From Laccaria trichodermophora (lineage: Eukaryota; Basidiomycota; Agaricomycetes; Agaricales; Hydnangiaceae): 64,000 bases of DNA. Location of the stretch: contig JACTVC010000001.1 of the NCBI GenBank assembly GCA_018417955.1, positions 3,286,001-3,350,000 on the forward strand, given 5' to 3'. Position numbers and translations under genes: made by a program. Positions 1-11,903 of this stretch are shown here, one piece after another; the stretch's first letter is position 1, and every line of letters starts with the position of its first letter. The notes below the pieces were generated by a model. The model was not told the origin of the DNA. It did not search any database and saw only the letters and a list, made by a program, of their open reading frames with translations.

Positions 1-1419
1 CAGCAGTCTTGCCATCCTCTTGCACTACATGTAGTGCTTTGTATAACTGTACTTCCTACAGTATGCATAATCATGTTGGGCCAGCTGAGTATCTTGTAAC
101 TGCTCATTGCTCACTCATGGGTGTTGATCCCAGATCCACCCATTCTTGCCTCCTCCTTCCCTCTTCGCTTCAGCTATGCGAGAAGTTCAGAGTGAACGCT
201 TCACAGACGATGTACTCTTCGAGGTTTTGCGGGTTGGAATCGTATCGTCAGGGTTGCGAGGGACGAGGTGGGGTTGCAGTTCACTCTGCCAGCGGGTTGC
301 CTTTCCGCGGTGGTTCTAGAGAATGCGCGTATCCACCTGGGTCCAGTGCGTGCTGAGGGAGGGCGGGGGAGCCCGATGTGGCAGAGAATGGAAACGACAT
401 TCAGGACGCATTTTTAAAAACGTTATTGAGGGATTGGAAGACGCTGATCGGCGTATCTGCTTTACCGACTTCGTAAGTAATTTCACCGATTTCCGCAGAT
501 GTTAACGATAAGAATAAAATTTAAAAATAAATCAGAGCCGTTTTAACAATATTGCAAATCACTGAAGCGGCCGACAGCCCGATCACCAGGAACACTGCGC
601 TCCTTTCATTGATGTGCGCACTGATGAGTATATCATATAGCTGTATGTTTATTGTGAAGATTGGGACTTTGAGGAATATGTGTCGAACTGGGTGCCGGGA
701 TGAGGTACGTTTTTGTGTTCAACAAAATTGAGATTTAATTGTATCGTCCGCCGGTAGGAAGAAAGGAGGACAAATACCGAGACATGGTGGAATGTTTGGG
801 TGGTACTGGCGATGCCGGCGGTATCAACGGCTTGGTATTCTTTAGCTTCAGTTACCTTGCTCACGCTCACCATTTAAACCACAGGTCAATGCTCCTATTA
901 TTCGCAACCATCGTATCATTAGTGTGGCTCAACAGATCAGGCAACGATCATTCCCCCCGTGCACCATTAAATGCAACGGCGGGTTTGGGTCCATGGCTTT
1001 CTGTCATGGGGATGTTGGTGCTTGGATTGGTTTTTTTGCTATGACAGTGAAGTCATTGAGGAGGTACGATAGGGAATGGAGAGAGAGGAGGACGGATGCG
1101 GAGAGTTTGAGAGTTGATCCTGTTCAGGGCGGGGAACCGTAAAAGAGCGACAGGACTCAAAGATACATCGATATATTGGAAATACGGAGAGACATCAACC
1201 CCTAGACCTACACACACCTCTTCCGTACTCACTCATTCTTGGTACCTATTTCTTGAAGATAATCACAATCTTGGTACTTATATTATTGAAAAAAAATTAA
1301 AAATCAAAAATTAAAAAGAAGACGGCACGATGTCCAGTTGCGTGGATCATAAAATAAACCAATAATTTGCACATGTATACCCGCCAGCGTTGCGCCAGCG
1401 TGCGCATTATATTCTACAA
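1..1419. other. No recognisable gene
   Basis: Short open frames occur on both strands, the longest about 115 codons at 9-356. One at 739-1044 (+) ends in a hydrophobic stretch. None shows a domain I recognise or a convincing exon-intron structure. The 1260-1320 part is AT-rich. Confidence 0.5.
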
Positions 1420-1425
1420 GAAAAG

Positions 1426-1840
1426 AGAGCCCTAGGCTTATTTGTACATGACTGTCGTTCTGCAAGAGAGCCCTATACGCTCATTATTTGTACGTGATTG
1501 TATGCTCGCATGCGCAATCTGCAAGAAAAGAGCCCTATGGCCCCTACACTCATTGTTTGTACGTGATTGTCCGCTCGCGTGCGCAATCTGCAAGAAAAGA
1601 GCCCTATGGCCCCTACGCTCATTGTTTGTAAGTGATTGTCCGCTTGTGTGCGCAATCTGCAAGAAAAGAGCCCTATGGCCCCTACGCTCATTGTTTGTAC
1701 GTGATTGTCCGCTCGCGTGCGCAATCTGCAAGAAAAGAGCCCTATGGCCCCTACGCTCATTGTTTGTACATGATTGTACGCTCGCGTGCGCATTCTGCAA
1801 GTCAGAACCCCATGGCCCCTACGCTCATTGTTTGTATCTG
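1426..1840. repeat. 69-bp minisatellite, about 5-6 copies
   Basis: A 69-bp unit recurs with starts at 1531, 1600, 1669 and 1738, plus degenerate copies before 1531 and a diverged one after 1800. Because 69 is a multiple of three and the unit lacks stops in several frames, it gives overlapping open frames on both strands, for example a 23-residue repeat ending in cysteine-rich motifs on the plus strand. I see no start context, introns or domains supporting translation, so I call it a non-coding minisatellite. Confidence 0.9.
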
Positions 1841-2360
1841 TTTGGTATTTATGACCTTGGGAGACCTTGACAAGCAAGGTGATGTCGTGAGCAAGTGATT
1901 AGCATAGGCATCGATGCTACCAAGTCTGCCACTGCTCAGAAGGTGACTAAAAAAATCACAGCACAAAAGGTGTCAACCTCTAATCAATGAGCAACCACTA
2001 AAGGGAAAGAGAAGGCCTCTATGACCCCCTTGTCGGCATGCATGTCTGGCACGGCCGATACAGATGAGTTGGCCAATGAAGACCAAGTCATGGCAGATGT
2101 GGATGATGCCTGACTTTGAAGTACCTAACATCTTTATCAGACAACATTTGAATTCAGAATATATACTAAATAACTCCAGCAAAGGGACAATTTCATTACA
2201 TACATAGGACACATAAACTGGTAGTAACTTCACTGTATTGTGGACTCGAACTTTCAACAATATGGACATCATTCAGCCCAAGCAATGACAAGAACACTTA
2301 CACCAAGCATGAACAGATCATGTGCAATGGTGGTTGCATGATCAAAAGGCTTTGACAACT

Positions 2361-2775
2361 CAGATATATTCTGAAACTGGAAATAATCATTTTTGGTGCT
2401 ACAGTGTTACCCTATGCAAACTAATTTCATTCATTTATAAACTGAGAGCAGATAGCATGTGAGTACTGAGTGATTGTTCCGATCACATGCAATTACAGAT
2501 CAATCTCTGTCTGTGCAATTAAAAAGCCAGATATATATTCTGAAACTGGAAAATATTATTTTGGGTGCTACAATTTGTACTAGTAGTACAATGTTACCAT
2601 GTGCAAACCAATTCTATTCATTTATAAACCGAGAGCAGATAGAGCCTGAGTGCTGAGTGACTTGTTCCAATCACATGCAATTACAGATCAATATCTGTCT
2701 GTGCAATTAAAAAGCTGCAATAAGTCAGATATATATTCTGAAGCTGGGAAATATTAGTTTGGCTGCTACAGCCAT
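2361..2775. repeat. Imperfect tandem repeat, 2 copies plus a partial third
   Basis: Units start at 2361, 2528 and 2726 with CAGATATAT followed by TTCTGAA and a TGGAAATA-like stretch. The shared parts include a TTTATAAAC run, a GAGAGCAGATAG run and ATTACAGATCAAT. Spacing is 167 then 198 bp, so the copies differ by indels. The surrounding 1846-3500 stretch is AT-rich and I see no gene in it. Confidence 0.75.
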
Positions 2776-3534
2776 CATGATACACCACCATCATTTGATA
2801 CATTTTTGACCAACTAATATCTCACTCAATACCACATCAATTTTTGTGAAATGAATTGTAATGTACACCAAAAGTTCACATCTACTGTAGCACAAAATTT
2901 GGGAACAATTGAAGTAGTATTGGTGCTGCTGTGAAGTTTTCAAAAGAGACTGTTTTTGGAAATTGCTGCAATATGGTCACACCACCCAATGATACACCCA
3001 TAATTTTGATTTTTCTTCCTGATATGTGGTTCAAGCATTCTGAAATTTGGTAGGGCTATAGAATGTAATTTATCTCAAATATCTATGTAGTTTTTATAGC
3101 TGAATGTTGTGCTTCAAATTATTGGATACAATTTCTCAGTTTCGGCGTATCATTAGCAGGTGGATGACTGTATAATTCGAACAATAACGAACAATAAATA
3201 CTATAAACGTGATGATTAATTGTAATTTCGGCGAGCAAACTCAATTGATTTCCTAGAATGACAAGAATATGTGGTGTAAAATTATCTACATAGTCTGTAC
3301 AAAAAAATGCGAATGGTAAAGAGTCGGGGAATGCTTAGCCAATGAAATGACGGAGATGGTTTTAAGTAATGCACGATGGGATCCAAGATGAACCGTAGCG
3401 GGCCATGCGGCTTGCCGCGCTGCGTTATGTACCTATATGGAAGGTCGGTGATTACCGGTACATCACGTGTGTCATAGTGGGGGAGAGCAAGGGCAGTTTG
3501 TTGTGCTCTGGTCACAGATTCTGCCTTCACCAAA

Positions 3535-4060
3535 AATGGCGCTTGAGATTGCCAACTTCAGGGTTTCTTCCATGCAGTGGCTGAACCTCCTTGTCTTTAT
3601 TGTCCCCAGCTGTCCCTTCCCCATTGAACATAGTCTTTACGTGATCTTCGGCGAGGTTCTGCATCCGCGCGATAAACCCGAACTTAACTCCATGCGACGG
3701 GGGCGGATCCTCTCTCCGACAGACATCAGACATTCGCCATCTTCCTGGATCCACGCCAGAAGGAACAACAGTGCTATTGGCTTTGATAAACGCCTTCAGC
3801 GCTTCACCGGTCAACCGGTCACCTCTCAAATTAGCCCTTGTACTTGAAGGATCTCTTTGTGCACAGGCAACACCTTCTTGTTCTCGAAATGGTTCTCGGA
3901 ATGGATGCTCGGTCAGACGGTTGGTTCCAAGCGCAGGTCCATAATAAAACGAATGCTCATGGTATGATACGTCTCGATGTTTCATTTTTTTTTTTGATAC
4001 CCGAAGCCCTTCAGCTGCAGTTGACGACAATCCACCCACGCTAAGAACACTAAATCCGCA
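3535..4060. other. Block duplicated upstream of both STE3 copies (partial)
   Basis: The stretch beginning GCTTGAGATTGCCAACTTC near 3541 has a diverged counterpart at about 5845 (GCTTGAGGTTACCAACTTC) and a shorter one near 6056. The last 70 bp before the decayed receptor resemble those before the intact receptor (both contain CCTTCAGCTGCAG and the CCCATACCCAAATGAG region). This suggests that receptor and upstream DNA were duplicated together. A 180-codon frame lies on the minus strand at 3527-4069, but I recognise nothing in it. Confidence 0.45.
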
Positions 4061-4062
4061 CA

Positions 4063-4480
4063 TACCCAAATGAGTTTTGTTAGGCTCCGTATTGTGCTGT
4101 GCACCGTTTTTCGCCTGTATCTACGCGGTAAGTTAGTTCAGGTTGCCGAACTCGTAAGCTAATTGTTCCATGTTTTGTAAGGGGCATATTTGATCTTGGA
4201 GTGGGGATCGAGATTCCAATACTGCAAGTAATATTTCGTCCGTCTCACATTGCTCTTACATGTTTGAAAGCCTGCAGGGTATGTCATTCAAAGCCATCAC
4301 TTTGATATATACGAGGATGTTGTGTGCTTCACCAGCTTATCCATTATCCCTTTCGCCTTTCCGGTATCCCCTTTCTCACTGGTCTCTTCTCGGTGATCTA
4401 TGGTGTCCTCACCCTTCGTACGCTTAACAGGCGCCGTCGACAGTTCGAGGATCTGGAGCTTAAGAGTCACGGTCTGCTCC
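4063..4480 (+). pseudogene. Decayed STE3-type pheromone receptor copy
   Basis: This sequence is closely related to the intact receptor at 6688-7902. It keeps the start region (PNE followed by a hydrophobic segment) with an early frame break, then the first intron donor GTAAG. It then jumps to the segment matching 'DLGVGIEIPILQ' and to the block coding HHFDIYEDV and VIYGVLTLRTLNRRRRQFEDL. The part coding for TM2-TM4 is missing and no C-terminal receptor region follows. I read it as a pseudogene made by tandem duplication and internal deletion. Receptor identity is certain only through the similarity to the downstream copy. Confidence 0.75.
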
Positions 4481-6687
4481 TCTGCCTATCAGATTTAAAA
4501 CTTGTCAACTTCGGGGGGATATGGATGGTAGGATCGTTGCCGTGGATTTCGAATGCTACTTCCTGCCACCCTCTTTCACTTGGTGCTCAAGGACAAATTT
4601 TGCGCTTAGCATCAACAATTACTGGTCACTACTACCATCTACACATGTCGTAGCGTTATTGAGCGCCTCTTACCCGCCGGTTCCATGTTGTCCGTGAGTA
4701 AATCTCCTTGCTCCTCCCCCCTTACGAAAACAGAGAGCTTATTGTGCTACACAGGCCCGGGAATTTTATCAGAAATACCGCATAAGTAATTGACTGGATT
4801 GTGTTCTCCCTTTTCGCCGTTCATGGAAGTTACGGAATAGGCAATAACACAATTATGGATTTGCAGTTGACCATTGAATAACGCTGAACGTTGAGTGTCG
4901 AATGCCGCATTGACACTCCAGTAATCAGAGGATAGTACTGCACTGTAGATAGAAAGGTAGGAGGATCGATATTCGCATATTACTTGAACAATCATGAAGC
5001 TAGAAAAATAAGTGCACGCGGTAGCACTTTGAGGTTGCTTTTGGGTTGCTTTGAGGAGTCGGATGTGGAATCGGCCCGGGAGAATATTTGGCGTTGTTGC
5101 TCGGCACCTTCCGTTTTCCATCATTACAAGTTCTCCTCATCCTCCAATCATCTTCCATCAAGTATGGCCAATGCCATTGCAAAGTCGTGCGGCGGCCGGG
5201 GGGAGTTACGAGCTCTTCGCATACAACATCGATGTTTTGTCACTCCGAACGATTCTTTTACCACGGTGCAGACACGTCTCTAGACTTCAGGCTACACTTT
5301 CTGGAAACCTCCGAGAATGGTTATGAGGAAGCCGCGGACGACGACGACCCACCCAAACTCCTCAAACTCATCCCTCATAGCCCTTGCTCGCCTTTTTCTC
5401 TTCCAAATTCGTACTTTTTCAGACCATCCCCGGAAGGTGCGGAGTGCTTGCGCTGAGACCGGCTTTGTTCATTGCCAGCATCTTGCCAGAAGATCGGGGC
5501 GCTTTCTGTAAAACCACACAAACAAGGTGCATCTCAACCGTGTGTCGCCGCATATCTACGCCCAATTTAATCCTATGATGAGCCCAGCTGATCAACCGTA
5601 CGGATTCAACCTCCAGCACCCAGCGTTTTCATTCCCGTTTCGGATGCTGTACGAGGTGTCAAGGTTACTCCTCTTTCTGAAGTATTGATTGGTAACCAGA
5701 GGATCAATGCTTTGTACTTTCTGGATGGATATTGCGCTAGCCTCTGGCCATCTTCGAAATTTCGCCTTCACGCCAAATGGACCGACCCGCGCACTTTATA
5801 CTTCAACAGATGTCCTCAGCCCTTTACTGGTCGACATCCGTTGCTTGAGGTTACCAACTTCACGGTTCTCTCCATGCGGTGGCGGAACCTCCTTGCTCTT
5901 CATACTCTCGTAACTCGTTCTCCCATAAACACAGCGTTCTCGTCTTAAATATAGCATCTGTGGGCGTCATCTTTCACGAACCTCCGCGTTCACGCGGTCT
6001 TGGTCTCCGGTAAAGGGCTCAGCTCCTCACCGGTCACTACTGGCGCCAAACTGGCGCTTGAGATGACTCACCACGAGTTCTTTCCACGTGCCGGGTAGCG
6101 GAACATATTTGCTCTTCATTTCAATGCTATATCCCTGCGATGGACATGACATTCTTGATGTCTTGCGTTTACAAAAGGAAGAACAGGCGTTCCTAACTTT
6201 TATAACCGGAAGCTGGAGATTCAAGTTGTCGATGCCGGAAACAAAATCCTTGGAGCAAAACAACCAGGTACGATTCTGGCCACAGCAAACCTTGATAGAT
6301 AAGGGCGATGTAAAATTTATGATCTTGTGACAGCGTAAAATTTCAAGACTACATACGGGGCAATTCCGCTCACACTTTCGCCTCGCTAGTTTTTTTGCCA
6401 ATCGGCGAGTCGGTCGCGAGCCTACAGCTTTCAACTGATTGCCAGTCACGGTTGGCGCTCCGTGGGCTTCACCGTATTTCTCTCCATGCATAGGCACCTC
6501 ATTCCTCTCAAAATAGTACGTCCGATCATTGGTGCGCCCGGTTTTAACTGCTGATCCGTTCTAGTTATGCAAACATACAAGACACTTATGATCGAGTCAT
6601 GCGTGACTCGGATACCTCTTAATGTTTTAAAGGATCTCTCAAGGTCCTTCAGCTGCAGTCGTACGACAGTCGACTTGACGCTAAGAT
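4481..6687. other. Spacer between receptor copies, no gene recognised
   Basis: Apart from the duplicated block near 5845-6070, I find only short frames here, for example an acidic one at 5088-5456 (+). In basidiomycete mating loci, small CaaX pheromone precursors often lie next to STE3 genes. I scanned by eye for a short frame ending in a Cys-aliphatic-aliphatic-X motif and did not find a convincing one, but such genes are easily missed. Confidence 0.4.
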
Positions 6688-7902
6688 ATGTACTCAATCC
6701 GCCCATACCCAAATGAGCTTTTCAGCGTTTTGTCTTTCATCGCCTTCATATTGTGCTGTATACCGTTTCGCCTGCATTTACGCGGTAAGCTGAAGTCAAT
6801 CAAATCGAATTGCTATACCCTTCAGCTAATTGTTTCATGTTTTGCAGCAGGCCGCACATACTTGGTTCTGCCCATAACATGGATAGGCCTCTCCTGCTTA
6901 ATTGCGTTCATCAATTCTATTATTTGGAACGGTAACATTATCAATTGGGCTCCCGTTTGGTGTGATATCTGTATGTCTCCGTATTTATACGCCACCATGG
7001 TACTTACGGTGTCGCGTAGCCACCAGATTGATGAACGGCGCCGTAGTCGCCATTCCATCAACTTCGTTTTGCATCACACGCCATCTATACCTCATCTCCC
7101 ATGCTAGCCACGCGGCCTTTACCGGGAGAGAAAAACGCAACCAACGTATATTCGATCTTACAGTGGGGATCGGGGTTCCAATACTGCACATAATTCTTCG
7201 TACGTCTTTTGCTGACATTGCTTTTACAAAGTTGAACAGCCTGCAGAATATGTCGTTCAAAGCCACCGCTTTGATATATACGAGGATGTAGGGTGCCTAA
7301 CTGACTATTCCATCGTCCCTTTCACCTTTCCGATCATTTATGGCATCGCCTCTCTTGTTGGCTTCGTCTCGATGATCTACGGCGTCCTTACCGTTCGTAC
7401 GCTTAGAAGGCGCCGTCGACGACTCAAGGATCTGCTGCAGCACCCTGCCGGCGACCCAAATGTTAATTCTAATCATTATATTCGCCTCATCTGTCTCGCA
7501 GCCGTGAACATAGTCGCGGAATTCGTCCTGACCTTATACATTTTCCTTCTCATTGTCCCATCCTGGAACACTGACTGGATCCATACCTGGAAAAGCTGGG
7601 CGGATACCCATCGTGGATTCTCTCACGTGGGTCAATTCCCTGTTTCAGTATGGCGCTCGTGGCATCGTTGCGCGATCGCCATCGATTCTGCAAGGTGGAT
7701 ATGCATATCTTGTGCATTCTCCTTCTTTTGTCTTTTTGGCTTCTCAAGAGAGTGCATGGACCAGTACCGCTCTGTTTTAATGTGGCTTCGGAAAAAGACT
7801 GGCCTCCTCCCTTCCTCGAGGCCTGACTGCACCGTCATTACTCCACTTCCGCAGTGCGTAACGTCATTTTCAGCGCTGTCTTTTTCGCTAAGTTTCTTAT
7901 AG
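6688..7902 (+). CDS. STE3: STE3-type pheromone receptor (7-TM GPCR)
   Basis: This encodes a fungal mating pheromone receptor of the STE3 (class D GPCR) family, which sits in the plasma membrane and signals through a G protein. I read four exons: 6688-6784, 6848-6970 (the acceptor could also be 6851), 7020-7199 and 7247-7902, giving about 351 residues. Family signatures are NSIIWNGN and INWAPVWCDIST across the second junction, GAVVAIPS in TM3-TM4, HRFDIYEDVGC in the extracellular loop, MIYGVLTVRTLRRRRRR in the third cytoplasmic loop, and SWADTHRGFS before TM7. The introns (49-66 nt) have GT-AG ends and restore the frame at each join. The start codon is the only one before TM1. No in-frame stop is seen, so it looks functional. 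The C-terminal end is less certain. Confidence 0.92.
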
Positions 7903-8563
7903 AGTAAGATTTAATCCTGCGCTGTCCGCAGACTCTCGACAGGAATTTTATTCGGGCCCGTCTCGAAGTAGGGTCATCATCTTGCCTGAAGCTGCGCTAA
8001 TGCGGAGTTGAGCTCGGGTTGGATTTGGACCTCATACTTTGCCAACAAATTCGTTGGACGATCTTTGATGCTCTCTAAACGACCGCTTGCAGTGTTGTAT
8101 CCTAGGCCTGACGCTCCAATCATTGTACCCCATTCTGTATGTTTACAAACTATTTCAAAAGTACACACCCTGTCATGTCATATTTTTTTCCCGCTGGCCT
8201 TACCGAGAGACATCCGTCAGGGGCCGTTTGAAAAGAGAGAGCATTGCAACAGGGATGATTCTCTAAGAGGTTGGATATTGCAAGGCGAAACTTTGTGGTG
8301 CTGGACGAAAGGTTTTTGTCTGATCAGAAATTACTAGAATTACAGTCCGAAGTGTGGTTGTCCCAGCTACCGTTGATGTGAAGTTGCAATTCTGGACACT
8401 ACTATCATAGTATCGGCACCGCGTTTGAACCTTGTCTTTGTCGGGAGTTTACTGGGTGACACGACCTGTTTTGTGATTTTGGATAAATCCCATTGTCTTT
8501 TTTTCCCCAGTAAGTAACTGGACTAAGTTATCGGATTGACAAGCATACCCTTTTTTGTATATT
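7903..8563. other. Intergenic, nothing recognised
   Basis: This stretch lies between the receptor and the small transposon. Only short frames occur, and I see no RNA gene or repeat. Confidence 0.4.
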
Positions 8564-8918
8564 CAAGATACTGAGGTGAGAATATTTTGAGAGTATTTTG
8601 ATGGTACATAAATTTCTCCCAGAATACTAACCATGTATATGTTCAGTATGAAAAAATATATTTGGTTACTGATGTTGAAGTATCAGATTAGTATTTTGAT
8701 GATATTCAATGTCTTTTCTCAATACTCTATCAATACTGACTTACATATTTATAATATTGTGAAAAAGGTTTCAATACTATCAGAATACTGAGATGATACT
8801 CTTGCATAAGTAATAAAAAATAATTTTCCATACTAAACACATACCTGGCAGATGATATCTTGGGAGAAGTTTATGTACCATCAAGATGCTCTCAAAATAT
8901 TCTTATGTCAGTATCTTG
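8564..8918. mobile_element. MITE with about 58-bp terminal inverted repeats
   Basis: The left end CAAGATACTG at 8564 runs for about 58 bp into TACATAAATTTCTCCCA. The reverse complement of the right end (8861-8918) matches this with about six mismatches. The interior is AT-rich and without coding capacity. I see no perfect target duplication; GTATATT to the left and GGATGTT to the right share five of seven bases. It is a non-autonomous DNA transposon of unknown superfamily. Confidence 0.85.
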
Positions 8919-9063
8919 GGATGTTTGCAGTGATTGGAATATCGTCGTTGGGAATGAGATTCTGACCGAAAAGGAAATTCTCATCGGCCGAGTTTACCAT
9001 TGTTGTGTAACAGCTTCCAAGCAATCGTGGCCCACCACTGCTTTCCTCATCTTGACCACCACC

Positions 9064-11250
9064 ATGGCGGCTACCGACCAACAGGTCGCGCTTTCAAGGC
9101 CGAACAGGCTAGCGGCAACGACCCACATGTCAAAAACAGCTCGTCAAATCGTTCCAGCTTTTCTCCAGAAACTTTACGAGTTGGGTGGAGTTTAGATCAG
9201 CGAAGCGGTGCTTATCTGACATCCTCGCTTTCAGAATGGTTAATGAGCCAAAAAACGCGGAATTAATATGTTGGTCAGTGGCAGGAGATACGTTCTTTGG
9301 TGTGTATCAAGATTCGTCTGAGACCATGCACATTGCTGATTGAAGTTAGTTTTGGACCACGAACGTTTCGCCCATGAAGTTTTGGGCCGGTGGTTCAAGC
9401 ATCGCAACTTCAGCTCCTTCGTGCGCCAGCTGAACATGTACGGCTTCCACAAAATCCCTCACCTTCAGCAAGGTGTCCTCAAAAGCGACGATGACAAAGA
9501 GCACTGGAACTTTGTACACCCCAATTTCCGTCGCGACCAACCTGACCTCCTTTGCCTCATTCAACGCAAGAAGCAAGTGCCACAACCCGGAGATGAGGGA
9601 GTCATTGATCTACGTGATGGATCCAACACGAACATACAAGGAGCAGGAACTGCTACTTCTGCACCAGTTGGGGGTGCCACACTCTCGTCTGGACAGGTCC
9701 TCGACATCCATTCAATCGTGAATGGTATTGCGGCTATCAAGCGCCACCAAACGACGATTTCCGCAGAGCTGAATGAGCTCAAACGTTCAAATCAGCTCCT
9801 CTGGCAAGATGCAATGGCTGCGAGATCAAAACATCAGAAACAACAGGATACCATCAATCGCATTGTCAAGTTCCTTGCGGGGATCTTTGGAAATCATGCT
9901 ACTGGTCATCATAAAGATGACATCGTCGAGGATGCAGATCAGCAGGCTGTTATTCCACGACGGATACATAGGTTAATGATTGAGGACGCTAAGAAGGATG
10001 GGATGGGGAAGCAGGCTTTCATGAACATAGGGGATATGGATGCACATTCAACCATGTATTTGGTTCCAGACCCTCCCGCGACGACCCGTGAGTCTTCTCA
10101 ACGAAACCTGAACAGCCTTATCAATAGTCGAACAGCAGGCGAGGTGACGGTCGAGACACCCAACTCTGCTCCATCCCCAGCGCTTTCCACAGTTCAATCA
10201 GACGCCGGCACATTCCCAAGCAATAGCACCCCCTCCTACTTCAATCATTCCACCGCCAACCCATACTCGGCTTCTGTGAGCCCCACGCAGGAAACAACCT
10301 CCACTGTTGGGGAACATCAACCCAACCAACCGCAACAGCACCAGCAAGAGGGCCAACCTATCGAGGGCGCCGTTACCCCATCGCGTCTCACCTCCCCCCA
10401 GCCCCGTTTCGCCGTTCAAGATGTCCTCAACCAATTTACTCCATATCAACTGCAACAGTTCTTCGCATCTCTCAACTCCCAACCACCTATGCCCACATCG
10501 TCCGACCATGAAACCTCCTCACATCACTTGACGCCATACCAACCCCCCGCATATGATTTCTCAACAATGGGAGCTCCCCCAAGCCTGCAAAACCAACAGC
10601 CGCCACCCCCTTCAGAAATGGTCGCGTTTGACCCATACGATCCCTCACTTCAGCGACAAGACATGGAGCGCCAATGGCAACAGGCGGATGACATCGACAA
10701 GGATGTGAACACTCTCAACTCGTCCATTAACTCGCTGATTCAAGTTCTCGGGCTTGATCCTGCTCTTTTGAACCGTGAGGGAGAGGAGGCGAAGTGTAAC
10801 ATAGACAATGTAGGCGCCACCCATGATGGTCAACATGACATGGAGGGCATCCACACCGATCCAACGTCAGAAGCGCCTGGGACGGCACCTACCGATTTTG
10901 ATTTCGACACATTCTTCAATAATCTCTCGTCGTCTGCGGATGTGCACACGGATGATTCCGTTGATTATGGAGATATAGCATCCACGGCGTTCCTTGACGA
11001 GGTCCCGTCTCCTTCCGATAGTCACCCGTCTCCCATGGAAGGGCTGAGACACATCTCACCTGAAGTTGGCGTGGCTGCTGCTGCGCTGACTGCCGCAAAC
11101 GATGCCAATAACTTTGCGACTAGCGCACCCACTACTACACGGAAGCGGAAGTCGGATGCTGGGATTGGGTTACAGTTCGGGGAGATGAACGATGGCGCTG
11201 GTAGTTATGGGTCAGGGGGTAGCAGGTCAAAACGGAAGAAAGACAAATGA
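9064..11250 (+). CDS. HSF1: Heat-shock transcription factor
   Basis: This is a nuclear transcription factor of the HSF family, which binds heat-shock elements as a trimer. The exons are 9064-9179, 9235-9299 and 9350-11250, with introns of 55 and 50 nt, giving 693 residues. The DNA-binding domain starts near residue 30 (VPAFLQKLYEMV) and includes FFVLDHERFA, LGRWFKHRNFSSFVRQLNMYGFHKI and the FRRDQPDLL segment. A hydrophobic-heptad oligomerisation region follows (residues about 185-260, LNELKRSNQLLW). The C-terminal half is rich in Gln, Pro and Ser, with acidic patches typical of activation domains, and the end SRSKRKKDK may be a nuclear signal. The first intron uses the weak donor GTTGGG, but only this join restores the conserved E-M-V. 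Confidence 0.95.
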
Positions 11251-11903
11251 GGATCCAGGCGTTCGCGTTTAAAAGGAAACAAAATGCGATTGCACCCGGA
11301 TGGCGAAGAAAACCTGCAGCACAAACCAGAAGAATCTACAACAGATGTAAGGAAGATACCGGACTACCTCGACTATATGGTAACCCCTCAACTAATGAAC
11401 GACGTTCCTTATTGGCTTCCTCTCTCTCTCCCGGTTTTGCTATCCACCCCACTTTTTATCTTTGATGCGCACTTGTAAAAACAAAACCTTGTAATACCAC
11501 TAACTAAAGTACCCGTGTAGCAGCAAATTCCTTGTATACAGTAAATCAACTCGAGCATCACAATCATATATCTCCCCTGCATTTCCGCCTGGCTGCAGTT
11601 CAAAATTTCGAAAGAATAAAACGACAAGCCGGTGCCGGTGCCATACCTGCTTGTTTTATCTTCACCGTACCCAAACCGCAGTCCCACAACGTTAGCGTCA
11701 AAATGTACAATTCTATTGATTTATACAAAGGCGTAAGTTAATTATGATGTGGTATAAGTTGGTATCCAAAACGGGGCAAAGTAGTACTTATACTTGAGTC
11801 GTTTTCCAACACATTCAAGGGAACTGTTTCAGCCTTTACTGGGTGGCAGTTTCCCAGAGATATGCCAAACGATATTATCTACTCCGAGGGACTCAGTCGT
11901 CTG
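11251..11903. other. Convergent intergenic region
   Basis: The HSF gene and the first permease converge here, so both 3' ends must lie within it. I see no further gene. Short plus-strand frames at 11247-11741 continue beyond the HSF stop without recognisable content. Confidence 0.5.

Noticed and set aside
1442..1898. Overlapping frames in the 69-bp minisatellite as a repeat protein
   Set aside because: Several frames on both strands are equally open, and no start context, introns or domain supports one of them.
4481..6687. Pheromone precursor gene beside the STE3 receptors
   Set aside because: No short frame with a convincing C-terminal CaaX motif was found by eye on either strand.
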